Part shown: in pieces, positions 55,778 through 64,000 of the stretch
Position numbering within the stretch: position 1 is the first letter of the stretch
How the letters are laid out: the number at the start of each line of letters is the position of its first letter
Source of the DNA: Pelomonas sp963422775
GTDB lineage: Bacteria > Pseudomonadota > Gammaproteobacteria > Burkholderiales > Burkholderiaceae_C
Length of the DNA stretch: 64,000 bases
Assembly (NCBI GenBank): GCA_963422775.4
Contig: CAUJSJ030000154.1
Span: forward strand, 1 to 64,000
Direction of reading: 5' to 3'
Position numbers and translations under genes: made by a program
Notes under the pieces: model-generated
Told to the model about the DNA's origin: nothing
Seen by the model: the letters and a program-made list of their open reading frames with translations, nothing else
Database searches by the model: none

Positions 55778-56379
55778 GAGCACCCGCCCTCGCTGGATGG
55801 ATCGCCCTCCGGCGGCGATGCCGTCGCCTCCAGCGGCATGGGCCCGCTGTTGCGCTCCCGATGCGCAGGTCGCATGCCAGCCCGCAGATAGCGGTTGTGA
55901 TGGTTGATGCGAGGCAGGTAGCGTGCCAGCTCCGTCAGCGCCATCTCGTAGACGCCGCGCTTGAATTCGATGACGGCCTCCAGCGGCACCCAGTACTCGT
56001 TCCAGCGCCAGGCGTCGAACTCGGGGTGGTCGGTGGCGCGCAGATTCATGTCGCAGTCGCGCCCGACCATCTGCAGCAGGAACCAGATCTGTTTCTGGCC
56101 GCGGTAGTGGCCGCGCGCATCGCGCCGGATGAAGTGCTCGGGCACCTCATAGCGCAGCCAGTCGCGAGTTCTCGCGATGATGCGTACATGCTCTGGAATG
56201 AGCCCCACCTCTTCGTGGAGCTCTCGGAACATCGCCTGCTCAGGCGTTTCACCGTGCTTGATGCCCCCTTGCGGGAACTGCCACGAGTGCGTTCGGATGC
56301 GTTTGCCCCAGAACACCTCGTTGCGTTGGTTGAGCAGGATGATGCCGACGTTGGGGCGGAAGCCTTCACGGTCGAGCAT
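55774..56379 (-). CDS. rppH: RNA pyrophosphohydrolase RppH (Nudix)
   Basis: A 201-residue Nudix hydrolase that removes pyrophosphate from 5' mRNA ends to start decay. The Nudix box (about residues 38-60, GGIKHGETPEQAMFRELHEE and on) fits the GX5EX7REUXEEXGU pattern. ATG 56379 is chosen because GAGG lies 9 bases ahead and MLDREGFRPNVGIIL is the family start; a TTG at 56391 would add four residues. It faces proS across a 141-bp gap, the conserved rppH/proS arrangement. Confidence 0.94.
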   Translation of the reverse strand: MLDREGFRPNVGIILLNQRNEVFWGKRIRTHSWQFPQGGIKHGETPEQAMFRELHEEVGLIPEHVRIIARTRDWLRYEVPEHFIRRDARGHYRGQKQIWFLLQMVGRDCDMNLRATDHPEFDAWRWNEYWVPLEAVIEFKRGVYEMALTELARYLPRINHHNRYLRAGMRPAHRERNSGPMPLEATASPPEGDPSSEGGCS

Positions 56380-56520
56380 AATCAACCTCAAATCTCTAGT
56401 TGGTTCGATTATTGCATCGGGCCGCGGTTGCCACAGCGCCCTCGCTAACCCGAAGATTTCTCCAGGATTTCTCTTGCTCAGGCCGGGTTCAGCCCGGCCG
56501 ATTCATTTGTCGAAGCGCCC

Positions 56521-58266
56521 ATGAAAGCCTCCCAGTTCTTCATCTCCACCCTCAAGGAAGCGCCCGCCGATGCCGAGGTCGCCAGCCACAAGCTGATGAT
56601 GCGGGCCGGCATGATCAAGCGCCTGGGCGCGGGCATTTACAACTACATGCCGATGGGGCTTCGCGTCATCCGCAAGGTTGAGAAAATCATCCGCGAGGAG
56701 ATGGATGCGGCCGGCGCCATCGAATGCCTGATGCCCGTCATCCAGCCCGCCGAGCTGTGGCAGGAGACGGGCCGCTTCGACAAGATGGGCCCCGAGTTGC
56801 TGCGCGTGAAGGACCGCCATGGTCGCGACTTCATCGTCCAGCCGACCAGCGAGGAAGTCATCACCGACATCGCCCGTCAGGAACTGCGCAGCTACCGCCA
56901 GCTGCCGAAAAATTTCTATCACATCCAGACCAAGTTCCGCGACGAGCGCCGCCCCCGCTTCGGCCTGATGCGCGGCCGCGAGTTCACGATGAAGGATGCC
57001 TACTCCTTCGACCGTGACGTGGAGAGCGCCGGCCGCAGCTACGACAACATGTACGCGGCCTACTGCAAGATCTTCGACCGCTTCGGCCTGCAGTACCGCG
57101 CCGTGGCGGCCGACACCGGCGCCATCGGCGGGGACCGGTCGCACGAGTTCCAGGTCATCGCCGAGACCGGCGAGGATGCCATCGTCTACTGCCCGACCAG
57201 CGACTACGCGGCCAACATGGAGCTGGCCGAAGGCGTGGCGCTGACCGCCACGCGCGGCGCGGCGACTCAGGCGCTGGCAAAGACGCCAACGCCCGGCAAG
57301 AGCACCTGCGCGGACGTCGCCGAGTTGCTGAGCCTGCCGCTGGCGCAGACCGTTAAGTCCCTGGTGCTGGCCACCGACGAGCTGGACAAGGACGGCAGCA
57401 TCGTCAAGACGCAGGTCTGGCTGCTGCTCGTTCGTGGCGACCACGACTTGAACGAAGTGAAGGCCGGCAAGGTCGAAGGCCTGAAGGGTGGTTTCCGTTT
57501 CGCGACCGCTGGCGAGATCGACGCCCACTTCGGTTGCAAGCCCGGCTATCTGGGCCCCATCGGGCTGAAGCAGCCGCTGAAGATCGTCGCCGATCGCACC
57601 GTCGCCAATATGGCCGACTTCGTCTGCGGCGCCAATGAGGCGGACTTCCACTTCACCGGCGCGAACTGGGGTCGCGACCTGCCCGAGCCCGACGTCGTGG
57701 CCGACATCCGCAACGTTGTCGCCGGCGATCCCTCGCCCGACGGCAAGGGCGTGCTGGCCATCCAGCGCGGTATCGAGGTCGGCCATGTGTTCTACCTCGG
57801 CACCAAGTACTCGGCCGCGATGAACGCGAACTTCCTGGACGAGAACGGCAAGCCCAAGCTGATGGAGATGGGTTGCTACGGCATCGGCGTGACCCGCATC
57901 CTGGGTGCGGCCATCGAGCAGAACAACGATGCGCGCGGCATCATCTGGCCGGACGCCATCGCCCCCTTCACCGTCGTGATCTGCCCCATCGGCGCGGACC
58001 GCAGCGCGGACGTGAAGGCCGCCGCCGACAAGCTTTACGACGAGCTGAAGGCGCTGGGCGTGGACGTGCTGCTGGACGATCGCGGCGAGCGCCCCGGCGC
58101 GATGTTCGCGGACTGGGAGCTGATCGGCGTGCCGCACCGCGTGGTGCTGGGCGACCGCGGCCTCAAGGAAGGCCAGGTCGAGTACCAGGGCCGCCGCGAC
58201 GAGGCCGCGACCAAGCTGGCCGTTGGCGACGTGGTTGGCCATCTGAAGGGCCTGCTCAAGCTTTGA
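56521..58266 (+). CDS. proS: Prolyl-tRNA synthetase
   Basis: A 581-residue class II synthetase of the bacterial type. The catalytic domain has motif 1 around NYMPMGLRVIRKVEKIIREE, motif 2 (RDERRPRFGLMRGREFTMKD) and motif 3 (MGCYGIGVTRIL). An inserted editing domain of about 180 residues lies between motifs 2 and 3, and an anticodon-binding domain ends the protein. Its stop codon overlaps the TTG start of the next gene (TTGA). Confidence 0.96.
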   Translation: MKASQFFISTLKEAPADAEVASHKLMMRAGMIKRLGAGIYNYMPMGLRVIRKVEKIIREEMDAAGAIECLMPVIQPAELWQETGRFDKMGPELLRVKDRHGRDFIVQPTSEEVITDIARQELRSYRQLPKNFYHIQTKFRDERRPRFGLMRGREFTMKDAYSFDRDVESAGRSYDNMYAAYCKIFDRFGLQYRAVAADTGAIGGDRSHEFQVIAETGEDAIVYCPTSDYAANMELAEGVALTATRGAATQALAKTPTPGKSTCADVAELLSLPLAQTVKSLVLATDELDKDGSIVKTQVWLLLVRGDHDLNEVKAGKVEGLKGGFRFATAGEIDAHFGCKPGYLGPIGLKQPLKIVADRTVANMADFVCGANEADFHFTGANWGRDLPEPDVVADIRNVVAGDPSPDGKGVLAIQRGIEVGHVFYLGTKYSAAMNANFLDENGKPKLMEMGCYGIGVTRILGAAIEQNNDARGIIWPDAIAPFTVVICPIGADRSADVKAAADKLYDELKALGVDVLLDDRGERPGAMFADWELIGVPHRVVLGDRGLKEGQVEYQGRRDEAATKLAVGDVVGHLKGLLKL

Positions 58267-58871
58267 AGCGTCGGCTTCTCCTGCTGAGCCTGTTCGGCGC
58301 GCCGCTGGCGGCGCGGGCGGGCGCCCAGGTCGAGGAGCCGCTGGCCGATTCGATCCGTTCGGCGCTGAGCGCTTCCATCGCGCAAAGCGCCCCGCCGCGG
58401 CCGAAGTTCGAGGCCGGCCAGGTCGAGGCCCGCATGGCCTACCTGCGCTGGCTGGGTGCCATGAGCGAGCGGCTGAAGAAGCGCAAGACCGAGACGCAGA
58501 TCCGGATCGAGTTCCTGGAGACGGTCTGGTACGAAGCCAAGCGCGCGGGCCTGGAGCCCAGCCTCGTGCTCGGCCTCGTCCAGGTGGAGAGCGGCTTTCG
58601 CAAGTACGCGATCAGCATCGCCGGCGCACGCGGCTACATGCAGGTCATGCCGTTCTGGACGCGGGCCATTGGCGACGGCGACCCGTCCCGCCTCTTCCAC
58701 ATGCAGACCAACCTGCGCTTCGGCTGCGTGATCCTGCGCCACTACCTCGACGTCGAGCGCGGCAACATGTCGCTGGCCCTGGGCCGCTACAACGGCAGCC
58801 GTGGCCGGCCGGAGTATCCAAACGCCGTGTTCGGTGCGCGGCGGCAGTGGCTGCTGCCGGGTGAGGCTTGA
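58263..58871 (+). CDS. Lytic transglycosylase (SLT domain), secreted
   Basis: A 202-residue exported muramidase-like enzyme. A signal peptide of about 20 residues (MKRRLLLLSLFGAPLAARAG) precedes the SLT domain, with catalytic Glu109 in VQVESGF and the family motif GARGYMQVMPFW. A later ALGRYNGSRGRPEYP loop is typical of soluble lytic transglycosylases. It starts at TTG 58263, inside the proS stop codon, so it is translated with proS. Its own stop shares a base with the next gene. It would cleave peptidoglycan glycan strands in the periplasm. Confidence 0.88.
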   Translation: MKRRLLLLSLFGAPLAARAGAQVEEPLADSIRSALSASIAQSAPPRPKFEAGQVEARMAYLRWLGAMSERLKKRKTETQIRIEFLETVWYEAKRAGLEPSLVLGLVQVESGFRKYAISIAGARGYMQVMPFWTRAIGDGDPSRLFHMQTNLRFGCVILRHYLDVERGNMSLALGRYNGSRGRPEYPNAVFGARRQWLLPGEA

Positions 58872-60349
58872 TGCATCCCGTCGCTCGCGTTGCCTCTGTG
58901 GTGCTCGCACTGTCGGCGGGCGCCGCTGCGGCATGCTCGCTCGGCGAGGGCTACCTGAAGCCTTCCAACTACGAACTGGTCAAGCTCGCGCCCGCCATCG
59001 TGTTGGCCCAGGCCGTGGCCTACGACATCCGGTCCGACCAGATCGGCGTGTTCACCTTCAAGCCGCTGGAGATGCTCAAGGGTGAGCCGGTGGGCCACAG
59101 CTTTCGCATCGAGGGGCTGGTGGAAGAACACAAGCCGCGGTCCAGTGATCGCTTCGACACGCTGCGCTCGTGGACGGCGTTTTCCGCCTGCAATGTCATC
59201 GACTATCGCGTCGGTGCGACCTACCTGCTGTTCCTGTCCCGCGTACCCCGGCCGCGGGCGACGGCGATGGACACGGGCATGCCGCCCTACAGCCGCGTCA
59301 ACGAGGAAGTGACGAGCGCGCAGGCACCCTGGCTCGTCGCCGTGCGCCGCTACCTGGAGATCAGCCGCATTGGCAGCTATGAGCAGGAGAAGGCTGCACT
59401 CAAGGTCCTGCAGCACCAGGCACGTGCAGGAAACCCTGGTGTGCCGAAACCGCTGGCCCTCGACGTGGCGGACCACTTTGCCCGCCCCAGTGCCGACAAG
59501 TCCTATGCCGACCTCATGGCGCTTTACCGCGCGAGTCGTCGCGATGCCCTAGGCGTCCTTCATGGCCGCGGCCAGTTGAGCCGCTCCGAAGTGCTGTGGG
59601 CGCTGGCCAATGCCCCTCACCGCGAGGCCCGGCCGCTGATGCGCCATCTCATGCGATCGGCAGCGTGGCGCGAGCACGCTCCCGTGCTGGCCACCTTTGC
59701 CGTCAACGCGCGCGACGCCGAGGTGGCGGCGGCGTTGCTCGCCAAGTTCCCGCGCGAGCGCGATGAAGGCCTGCGGGTGCTCATCGCGCGCGCCGCAGGC
59801 CAAGCCGCCGGCCCGGATGCGGCCGGCCTCGTACAGGCTGCACTTGATCACGCCAGCGCCGACGAAGCCCAGCTGCTCACGCCGTGGGTGGCACGACATG
59901 GCTCCCCCGAAACCATCCAGGGCCTCGCGCTGCGGATCGGCAAGAGGTATCAGGAGCCTGATGGGTCTGACGCCGCCTACGCGCTCGCCGATGCCGGCGA
60001 CCCTGGCGTCATCGCCTGGGCTGCGAGCCGCATCGGCGCTGCCGATGAGGATCGCTGGGTGGGCCTGTATGCCATCGCTCGCTCGCCCCTGCCGCAGGCT
60101 GACTTGCTCGCGCGCCGTGTCATCCGCGAAGGCAGCGAGGATGAGGTGGCGTCCCTGCTGCAGGGCTACCGCGAATCACGCAGCCCGCACCGCTGGGATC
60201 GCCTCGCCGACGTTGCCCGCTTGCCAGCGCGGGCCCCGAAGGTCGAACGCTGGCTCTACAAGACTCTGCTCGAGATGGCCGAGAACGGCGACTTCCGTGC
60301 CCATGCCCTGCTGGACACGCTGCCGCCATCGACGGTGCTCGATGACTGA
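58871..60349 (+). CDS. Secreted protein of unknown function with alpha-helical (HEAT-like) C-terminal region
   Basis: A 492-residue protein I do not recognise. A signal peptide of about 21 residues leaves Cys22 at the mature N-terminus. The only other cysteine is Cys107, so the two may form a disulfide. This layout, plus the LAPAIVLAQAVAYD and FKPLEMLKG segments, recalls TIMP/NTR-like beta-barrels, as inference only. From about residue 160 the sequence is a series of Ala/Leu-rich helices resembling HEAT-type repeats (APHREARPLMRHLMRSAAWR, LLAKFPRERDEGLRVLIARA). It is coupled to the transglycosylase (TGATG), suggesting a joint role at the cell wall. Confidence 0.7.
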   Translation: MHPVARVASVVLALSAGAAAACSLGEGYLKPSNYELVKLAPAIVLAQAVAYDIRSDQIGVFTFKPLEMLKGEPVGHSFRIEGLVEEHKPRSSDRFDTLRSWTAFSACNVIDYRVGATYLLFLSRVPRPRATAMDTGMPPYSRVNEEVTSAQAPWLVAVRRYLEISRIGSYEQEKAALKVLQHQARAGNPGVPKPLALDVADHFARPSADKSYADLMALYRASRRDALGVLHGRGQLSRSEVLWALANAPHREARPLMRHLMRSAAWREHAPVLATFAVNARDAEVAAALLAKFPRERDEGLRVLIARAAGQAAGPDAAGLVQAALDHASADEAQLLTPWVARHGSPETIQGLALRIGKRYQEPDGSDAAYALADAGDPGVIAWAASRIGAADEDRWVGLYAIARSPLPQADLLARRVIREGSEDEVASLLQGYRESRSPHRWDRLADVARLPARAPKVERWLYKTLLEMAENGDFRAHALLDTLPPSTVLDD

Positions 60350-60493
60350 CTTCGGCCGGGCTTGGGCCAGCCGCGGCCCGACGTGAAGCACCTGTAAAGC
60401 CCTCGGGACTTACCCGGCGTGCCTTGTGGCATCACATGTCTGGCGCTGTAGGCTGCTCGGCTCCGTCGACAAGACAGTCCGCCAGCCAACATC

Positions 60494-62635
60494 ATGTCCG
60501 CTGCACGCCGCCTCCAACCGCTCCTCCTCGCCACGCTGCTCGCCAGCGGCTTTGCCTGGGCTCAAGGCCCGGCCACTGACAACCCGCTGTTCGCGCCCAG
60601 CCCGCTGCCGCTGCAGTACCCCCAGTTCGACAAGGTCCGCGACGAGCACTTCGGTCCCGCGCTGGACAAGGGCATGGCCGAGCAACTGGCCGAGGTGCAG
60701 GCCATCGCCGACAACCCGGCCGCGCCCATGTTCGACAACACCATCATCGCGCTGGAGCGCAGCGGCCGGCTGCTGGGTCGCACGACGACGCTGCTGTTCA
60801 GTCTGCTTGGCGCCGACGCCAACCCCGCCCGCCAGCAACTGCAGACCGACTACGCCGCCAAGCTCGCAGCCCAGCGCGACGCGGTGCTGCTCAACCCCAA
60901 GCTGTTCGCTCGCGTCGAGGCGCTGTACGCCGCGCGCGACAAGGCCGCGCCCAATGCCGAGGCCAAGCGGCTCATCGAGCGCTATCGCCGCGACATGCTG
61001 CGTGCCGGCGCCCAGCTGAACGACGAGCAGAAGACGCGCATGCGGGCCATCAACGCCGAGCTGGCGACGCTGGGCGCCCGCTTCAACAAGGCGGTGCTGG
61101 CCGAGGTCAACGACTCGGCCATCGTCGTCGACAGCGCCGAGGAACTGGCTGGCTTGAGCCCCGCGCAGATCTCCGCCGCGGCCGACATCGCCAAGAAGCG
61201 CGGCCTGGAGGGCAAGTACGTCATCGCGCTGCTGAACACGACCATCCAGCCGTTCGAGACCGATCTGCAGAACCGTGCGGTGCGCGAGCGCCTGCACCAG
61301 GCCTCGGTCGCGCGCGGTGCGCGCGGCAACGAGTTCGACACACGCGCCACGCTGGCGCGCGTGATGACGCTTCGCGCGGAGCGCGCGGCGCTGCTGGGCT
61401 ATGCGACGCCCGCGGCCTTCGTGCTCGAAGAGGAGACGGCCAAGTCCGCCGACACGGTCAACGCGCTGCTGCGCCAGCTCGCGCCGGCCGCGGTGGCCTC
61501 GGCCAGGCAGGAAGCGGCCGAGCTGCAGAAGCTCATCGACAGCGACCAGGCCGCCAGGAAGCAGCCCAGCTTCGCGCTGCAGGCCTGGGACTGGAGCTAC
61601 TACTCGGACAAGCTGCGCGCGGCCAAGTACGGCTTCGACGAGAGCCAGCTCAAGCCCTATCTGGAGATCACCAGCGTGCTGGAGAAGGGCGTGTTCTTCG
61701 CCGCCAACCAGCTCTACGGCATCAGCTTCAAGCGCCGCACGGACCTGCCGGTGTATCGCGATGACGTTCGCACCTACGACGTCTTCGACACCAACGGCAA
61801 GCAGCTCGCCATCTTCATCGCCGACCTCTACGCGCGGCCCAGCAAGCGCGGCGGCGCGTGGATGAATGCCTACGTCGGCCAGAACGCGCTGGAAGGCACG
61901 CAGCCCGTCGTTGCCAACCATCTCAACATCCCCAAGCCGCCGGCCGGCGAGCCGACGCTGCTGACCTGGGACGAGGTCAACACGCTGTTCCACGAGTTCG
62001 GCCACGCACTGCACGGCATGTTCAACAAGGGCCAGTACCCGGGCCTGGGCCGCGTGCCACGCGACTTCGTCGAATACCCGTCGCAGGTCAACGAGGTCTG
62101 GGCCGACTGGCCCAGCGTGCTGGCCAGTTACGCCAAGCACTACCAGACCGGCGCGCCCATGCCGCGCGAGCTGCTGGACAAGGTGGCGCGCGCCAAGCGC
62201 TTCAACCAGGGCTACACGACGGTGTCCTATCTGTCCGCGGCCATCGTCGACCAGCGCCTGCACCAGCTCAAGGCCGGTGAGATCCCGGCGGCCGATGGCG
62301 TCGTGCCCTTCGAGGCCAAGGTGCTGAAGGAGGAGGGCATCGACTTCGGCCCGGTGCCGCCGCGCTACCGCCTGCCCTACTTCAGCCACATCATGGGCGG
62401 CTACTCGGCCGGCTACTACGCCTACATCTGGAGCGAGGTGCTGGACGCCGACACCGTGGAATGGCTGAAGGCCAACGGCGGCTTGAAGCGCGCCAACGGC
62501 GACCAGTTGCGCGCCAAGCTGCTGTCGCGCGGTGGCAGCGAGGACGCGATGGTGCTGTTCCGCAACCTCGTCGGCCATGAGCCCGACATCAAGCCGCTGC
62601 TGGAGCGGCGCGGCCTCGTCATACAAAGGAACTAG
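60494..62635 (+). CDS. dcp: M3 family metallopeptidase (peptidyl-dipeptidase Dcp-like), exported
   Basis: A 713-residue zinc peptidase of the thimet oligopeptidase family. The zinc motif HEFGH is at residues 500-504, with the third ligand Glu in the following SQVNEVWA region. The signal peptide MSAARRLQPLLLATLLASGF to AWAQ indicates periplasmic export, unlike E. coli Dcp. It would trim dipeptides from the C-termini of periplasmic peptides. The 144-bp upstream gap has only a weak TTGTGG/TGTAGG pair as a possible promoter. Confidence 0.92.
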   Translation: MSAARRLQPLLLATLLASGFAWAQGPATDNPLFAPSPLPLQYPQFDKVRDEHFGPALDKGMAEQLAEVQAIADNPAAPMFDNTIIALERSGRLLGRTTTLLFSLLGADANPARQQLQTDYAAKLAAQRDAVLLNPKLFARVEALYAARDKAAPNAEAKRLIERYRRDMLRAGAQLNDEQKTRMRAINAELATLGARFNKAVLAEVNDSAIVVDSAEELAGLSPAQISAAADIAKKRGLEGKYVIALLNTTIQPFETDLQNRAVRERLHQASVARGARGNEFDTRATLARVMTLRAERAALLGYATPAAFVLEEETAKSADTVNALLRQLAPAAVASARQEAAELQKLIDSDQAARKQPSFALQAWDWSYYSDKLRAAKYGFDESQLKPYLEITSVLEKGVFFAANQLYGISFKRRTDLPVYRDDVRTYDVFDTNGKQLAIFIADLYARPSKRGGAWMNAYVGQNALEGTQPVVANHLNIPKPPAGEPTLLTWDEVNTLFHEFGHALHGMFNKGQYPGLGRVPRDFVEYPSQVNEVWADWPSVLASYAKHYQTGAPMPRELLDKVARAKRFNQGYTTVSYLSAAIVDQRLHQLKAGEIPAADGVVPFEAKVLKEEGIDFGPVPPRYRLPYFSHIMGGYSAGYYAYIWSEVLDADTVEWLKANGGLKRANGDQLRAKLLSRGGSEDAMVLFRNLVGHEPDIKPLLERRGLVIQRN

Positions 62636-62669
62636 GCGGGCGCGCAAACCGGCGACTCTAGGGGTGCTG

Positions 62670-62683
62670 GGAATCGGGGGTGC
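62670..62683 (+). promoter_or_regulatory. Possible sigma-54-like promoter of the PEP-CTERM gene
   Basis: GG (62670-62671) and GC (62682-62683) are 10 nt apart, the sigma-54 -24/-12 spacing, but the flanking bases match the consensus poorly. PEP-CTERM genes often use sigma-54 with PrsR, which is why the site is noted. Confidence 0.2.
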
Positions 62684-62727
62684 TGCCTAGCATCCTCGTC
62701 CTGCAGTCAACTTTGGAGGACGCCGCC

Positions 62728-63330
62728 ATGACCCCCACCCGCTCACTCGCCGCCTGTCTCGCCGTCGTTCTTGCGCCCGGCGCGTGGGCCACGACGGTCT
62801 ATGACGAAGGCGTCTCGGGCGACCTGTCCGGCTCTGGCGCGAGCCCGACCTTCATTGCGGTGGCTGCCGGATCCAATGTCGTCATGGGAAGCACCGGCCG
62901 CGCCAATGGTGTGGTCGACCGCGACTACTTCAGCATCACCGTGCCAGTGGGCTGGCAGCTGTCGGCCATCACGCCGCTGGCTGGCACCAACGTGGTCGGT
63001 GGCGGGCTTGCCTTCATCGGGCTGGAAGCCGGAACCCAGGTCACGACGCCCGTCACCGGGCCGGCGACGACGCTGCTGGGCTGGCATCACTACGCCGTGG
63101 CGGACATCGGCAACAACATCCTGCCGCTGGTCGGCGCGGGCGCGGGCGCAATCGGCTTCACCGGCGCGCTGGTCGCTGGCGACTACTCGGTCTGGATCCA
63201 GGAGACCGGCGTCGGCACGGTGCCCTATGTGATGGAGTTCAGCCTGACCGCCGTTCCCGAGCCGGCCAGCGGGCTGCTGCTGCTGGGCGGCGTCGCCGGC
63301 CTGGCCTGGCTGAGGCGCAAGGCGCGCTGA
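62728..63330 (+). CDS. PEP-CTERM sorting domain protein
   Basis: A 200-residue exported protein. The signal peptide covers about residues 1-21 (ending WAT). The body is Gly/Thr/Val-rich with no recognised catalytic domain; it has a bacterial pre-peptidase-like beta fold look (DRDYFSITVPVGWQLSAITP). The C-terminus is a complete PEP-CTERM tripartite signal: VPEP at 176-179, a hydrophobic helix and the basic tail RRKAR. Exosortase EpsH/XrtA would cleave it and release it towards the exopolysaccharide layer. GGAGG lies about 10 bases before ATG 62728. No exosortase gene is in the window. Confidence 0.9.
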   Translation: MTPTRSLAACLAVVLAPGAWATTVYDEGVSGDLSGSGASPTFIAVAAGSNVVMGSTGRANGVVDRDYFSITVPVGWQLSAITPLAGTNVVGGGLAFIGLEAGTQVTTPVTGPATTLLGWHHYAVADIGNNILPLVGAGAGAIGFTGALVAGDYSVWIQETGVGTVPYVMEFSLTAVPEPASGLLLLGGVAGLAWLRRKAR

Positions 63331-63335
63331 GCGGC

Positions 63336-63896
63336 TTACAAGCCGGTCCAGGCCTTCGGGCTGGCCGCTGCGATGCCGGAAAGCTCCAGCACGCGTTCCA
63401 CGGTCTCGTTGACCATCTCATCGATGGTCTTGGGGTGGTGATAGAAGGCCGGCAGCGGCGGGAAGCAGATGCCGCCCATCTCCGTCACCGCCACCATGTT
63501 GCGCAGGTGGGCCAGGTTCAGCGGCGTCTCGCGCACCATCAGGATGAGCCGTCGGCGCTCCTTGAGCGTCACGTCGGCGGCGCGGGTCAGCAGGTTGTCG
63601 CCCAGGCCATGGGCGATTGCCGCCAGCGACTTCATGGAGCAGGGTGCGACGACCATCGCAGCAGTCGCGAAGCTGCCGCTGGCGATGCAGGCGCCGATGT
63701 CTCCCGGCGCGTAGGCGTGATCGGCCTCGGCTTCCAAGGTTGAGCGGTCCAGACCCAGCTCGTGATGGGCGTTCAGGATGCCCGCGGGCGTGGCGATCAG
63801 GTGCGTCTCGACGCCCAGCTCGCGTGAGCGACGCAAAAGGCGTAGCGCGTAGGCTGCGCCGGTGGCCCCCGTCAGCCCGACGACGAGGCGAGTCAC
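63336..63896 (-). CDS. ubiX: Flavin prenyltransferase UbiX
   Basis: A 186-residue enzyme that makes the prenylated FMN cofactor used by UbiD decarboxylase in ubiquinone synthesis. FMN-site motifs GLTGATGAAYALRLL and VAPCSMKSLAAIAHG, and the LMVRETPLNLAHLRNM block are present. It starts at GTG 63896, overlapping the grxD stop (GTGA). It converges with the PEP-CTERM gene, 5 bp apart. Confidence 0.95.
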   Translation of the reverse strand: MTRLVVGLTGATGAAYALRLLRRSRELGVETHLIATPAGILNAHHELGLDRSTLEAEADHAYAPGDIGACIASGSFATAAMVVAPCSMKSLAAIAHGLGDNLLTRAADVTLKERRRLILMVRETPLNLAHLRNMVAVTEMGGICFPPLPAFYHHPKTIDEMVNETVERVLELSGIAAASPKAWTGL

Positions 63897-64000
63897 GCCG
63901 TGGCCAGGGCCTGCTGCAACTCACCCGACTCGTACATCTCCATCATGATGTCAGAGCCGCCGAGGAATTCGCCGTTGATGTAGAGCTGGGGGATGGTGGG
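63893..64000 (-). CDS. grxD: Monothiol glutaredoxin GrxD (3' end only)
   Basis: Only the last 35 codons are in the window. They give PTIPQLYINGEFLGGSDIMM followed by EMYESGELQQALATA, the conserved C-terminus of Grx4-type monothiol glutaredoxins that carry Fe-S clusters. The glutathione-binding TIP motif (cis-proline) and GGSD are visible; the CGFS active site lies outside. It is coupled to ubiX. Confidence 0.93.
   Translation of the reverse strand, partial: PTIPQLYINGEFLGGSDIMMEMYESGELQQALATA

Noticed and set aside
60410..62647. A 745-codon open frame antisense to the M3 peptidase gene
   Set aside because: Same compositional effect; no ribosome binding site or recognisable motif, and the sense protein is complete with its HEFGH site.

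Overview
This 64 kb window is high-GC bacterial chromosome and reads as a betaproteobacterium of the order Burkholderiales, probably from the Rubrivivax/Leptothrix/Roseateles side. That placement is inferred from gene order and protein style, not from a search. Supporting signs are tandem Porin_4-type porins, a Coq7-type ubiquinone hydroxylase, the mlaFEDACB order, pilMNOPQ next to mrcA and aroKB, pilBCD-coaE-zapD-yacG, a HexR-zwf/tal-pgi block and a PEP-CTERM protein. Almost all of it is conserved core genome. The only mobile element seen is one small REP-associated (Y1) transposase unit.

Layout. 1-681: a structured intergenic region with a candidate leftward small RNA, then an OsmC-family protein. 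695-3965: coq7 (-) and two porins (+), each porin followed by a terminator. 4146-8047: an oligopeptide-type ABC transporter operon (two permeases, two ATPases, no binding protein) whose first permease carries a one-base frameshift. 8048-10951: lptM (-, a 53-codon lipoprotein gene), cyaY (+) and mrcA (-). 11168-21374: a rightward run of pilMNOPQ, a large Ig-like lipoprotein, aroK, aroB and dgt. 21381-22245: the Y1 transposase unit, ending 5 bp before a gltB promoter. 22308-28562: gltB and a frameshifted gltD. 28626-35725 (-): pilE-fimT-pilV-pilW-pilX-pilY1. 36039-40056 (+): mlaFEDACB. 40072-42380 (-): zwf-hexR, divergent from tal-pgi-HAD (42504-45687). 45684-51292 (-): pilB-pilC-pilD-coaE-zapD-yacG, followed by tRNA-Pro and ispB. 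52643-55777 (+): rplU-rpmA, then obgE-proB. rppH (-) faces proS, a lytic transglycosylase and an unknown secreted protein. The window closes with an exported M3 peptidase, a PEP-CTERM protein, ubiX and the 3' end of grxD.

How the genes work together. Three separate clusters supply most of a type IVa pilus machine: the alignment complex and secretin, the minor pilins with the PilY1 tip protein, and the extension motor, platform and prepilin peptidase. The major pilin and retraction ATPases lie elsewhere. Envelope maintenance is well represented by mla, lptM, mrcA, the porins and the transglycosylase. Sugar-phosphate genes (zwf, hexR, tal, pgi) share a compact divergent promoter region with an operator-like inverted repeat. 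Ubiquinone supply is represented by coq7, ispB and ubiX.

Most notable: the candidate small RNA at 84-170 with two anti-Shine-Dalgarno-like CCUCC segments; the Ig-like lipoprotein with two dockerin-like calcium loops inside the pil-aro operon; two independent single-base frameshifts in otherwise intact genes; and three convergent gene pairs whose stop codons meet in shared palindromes.
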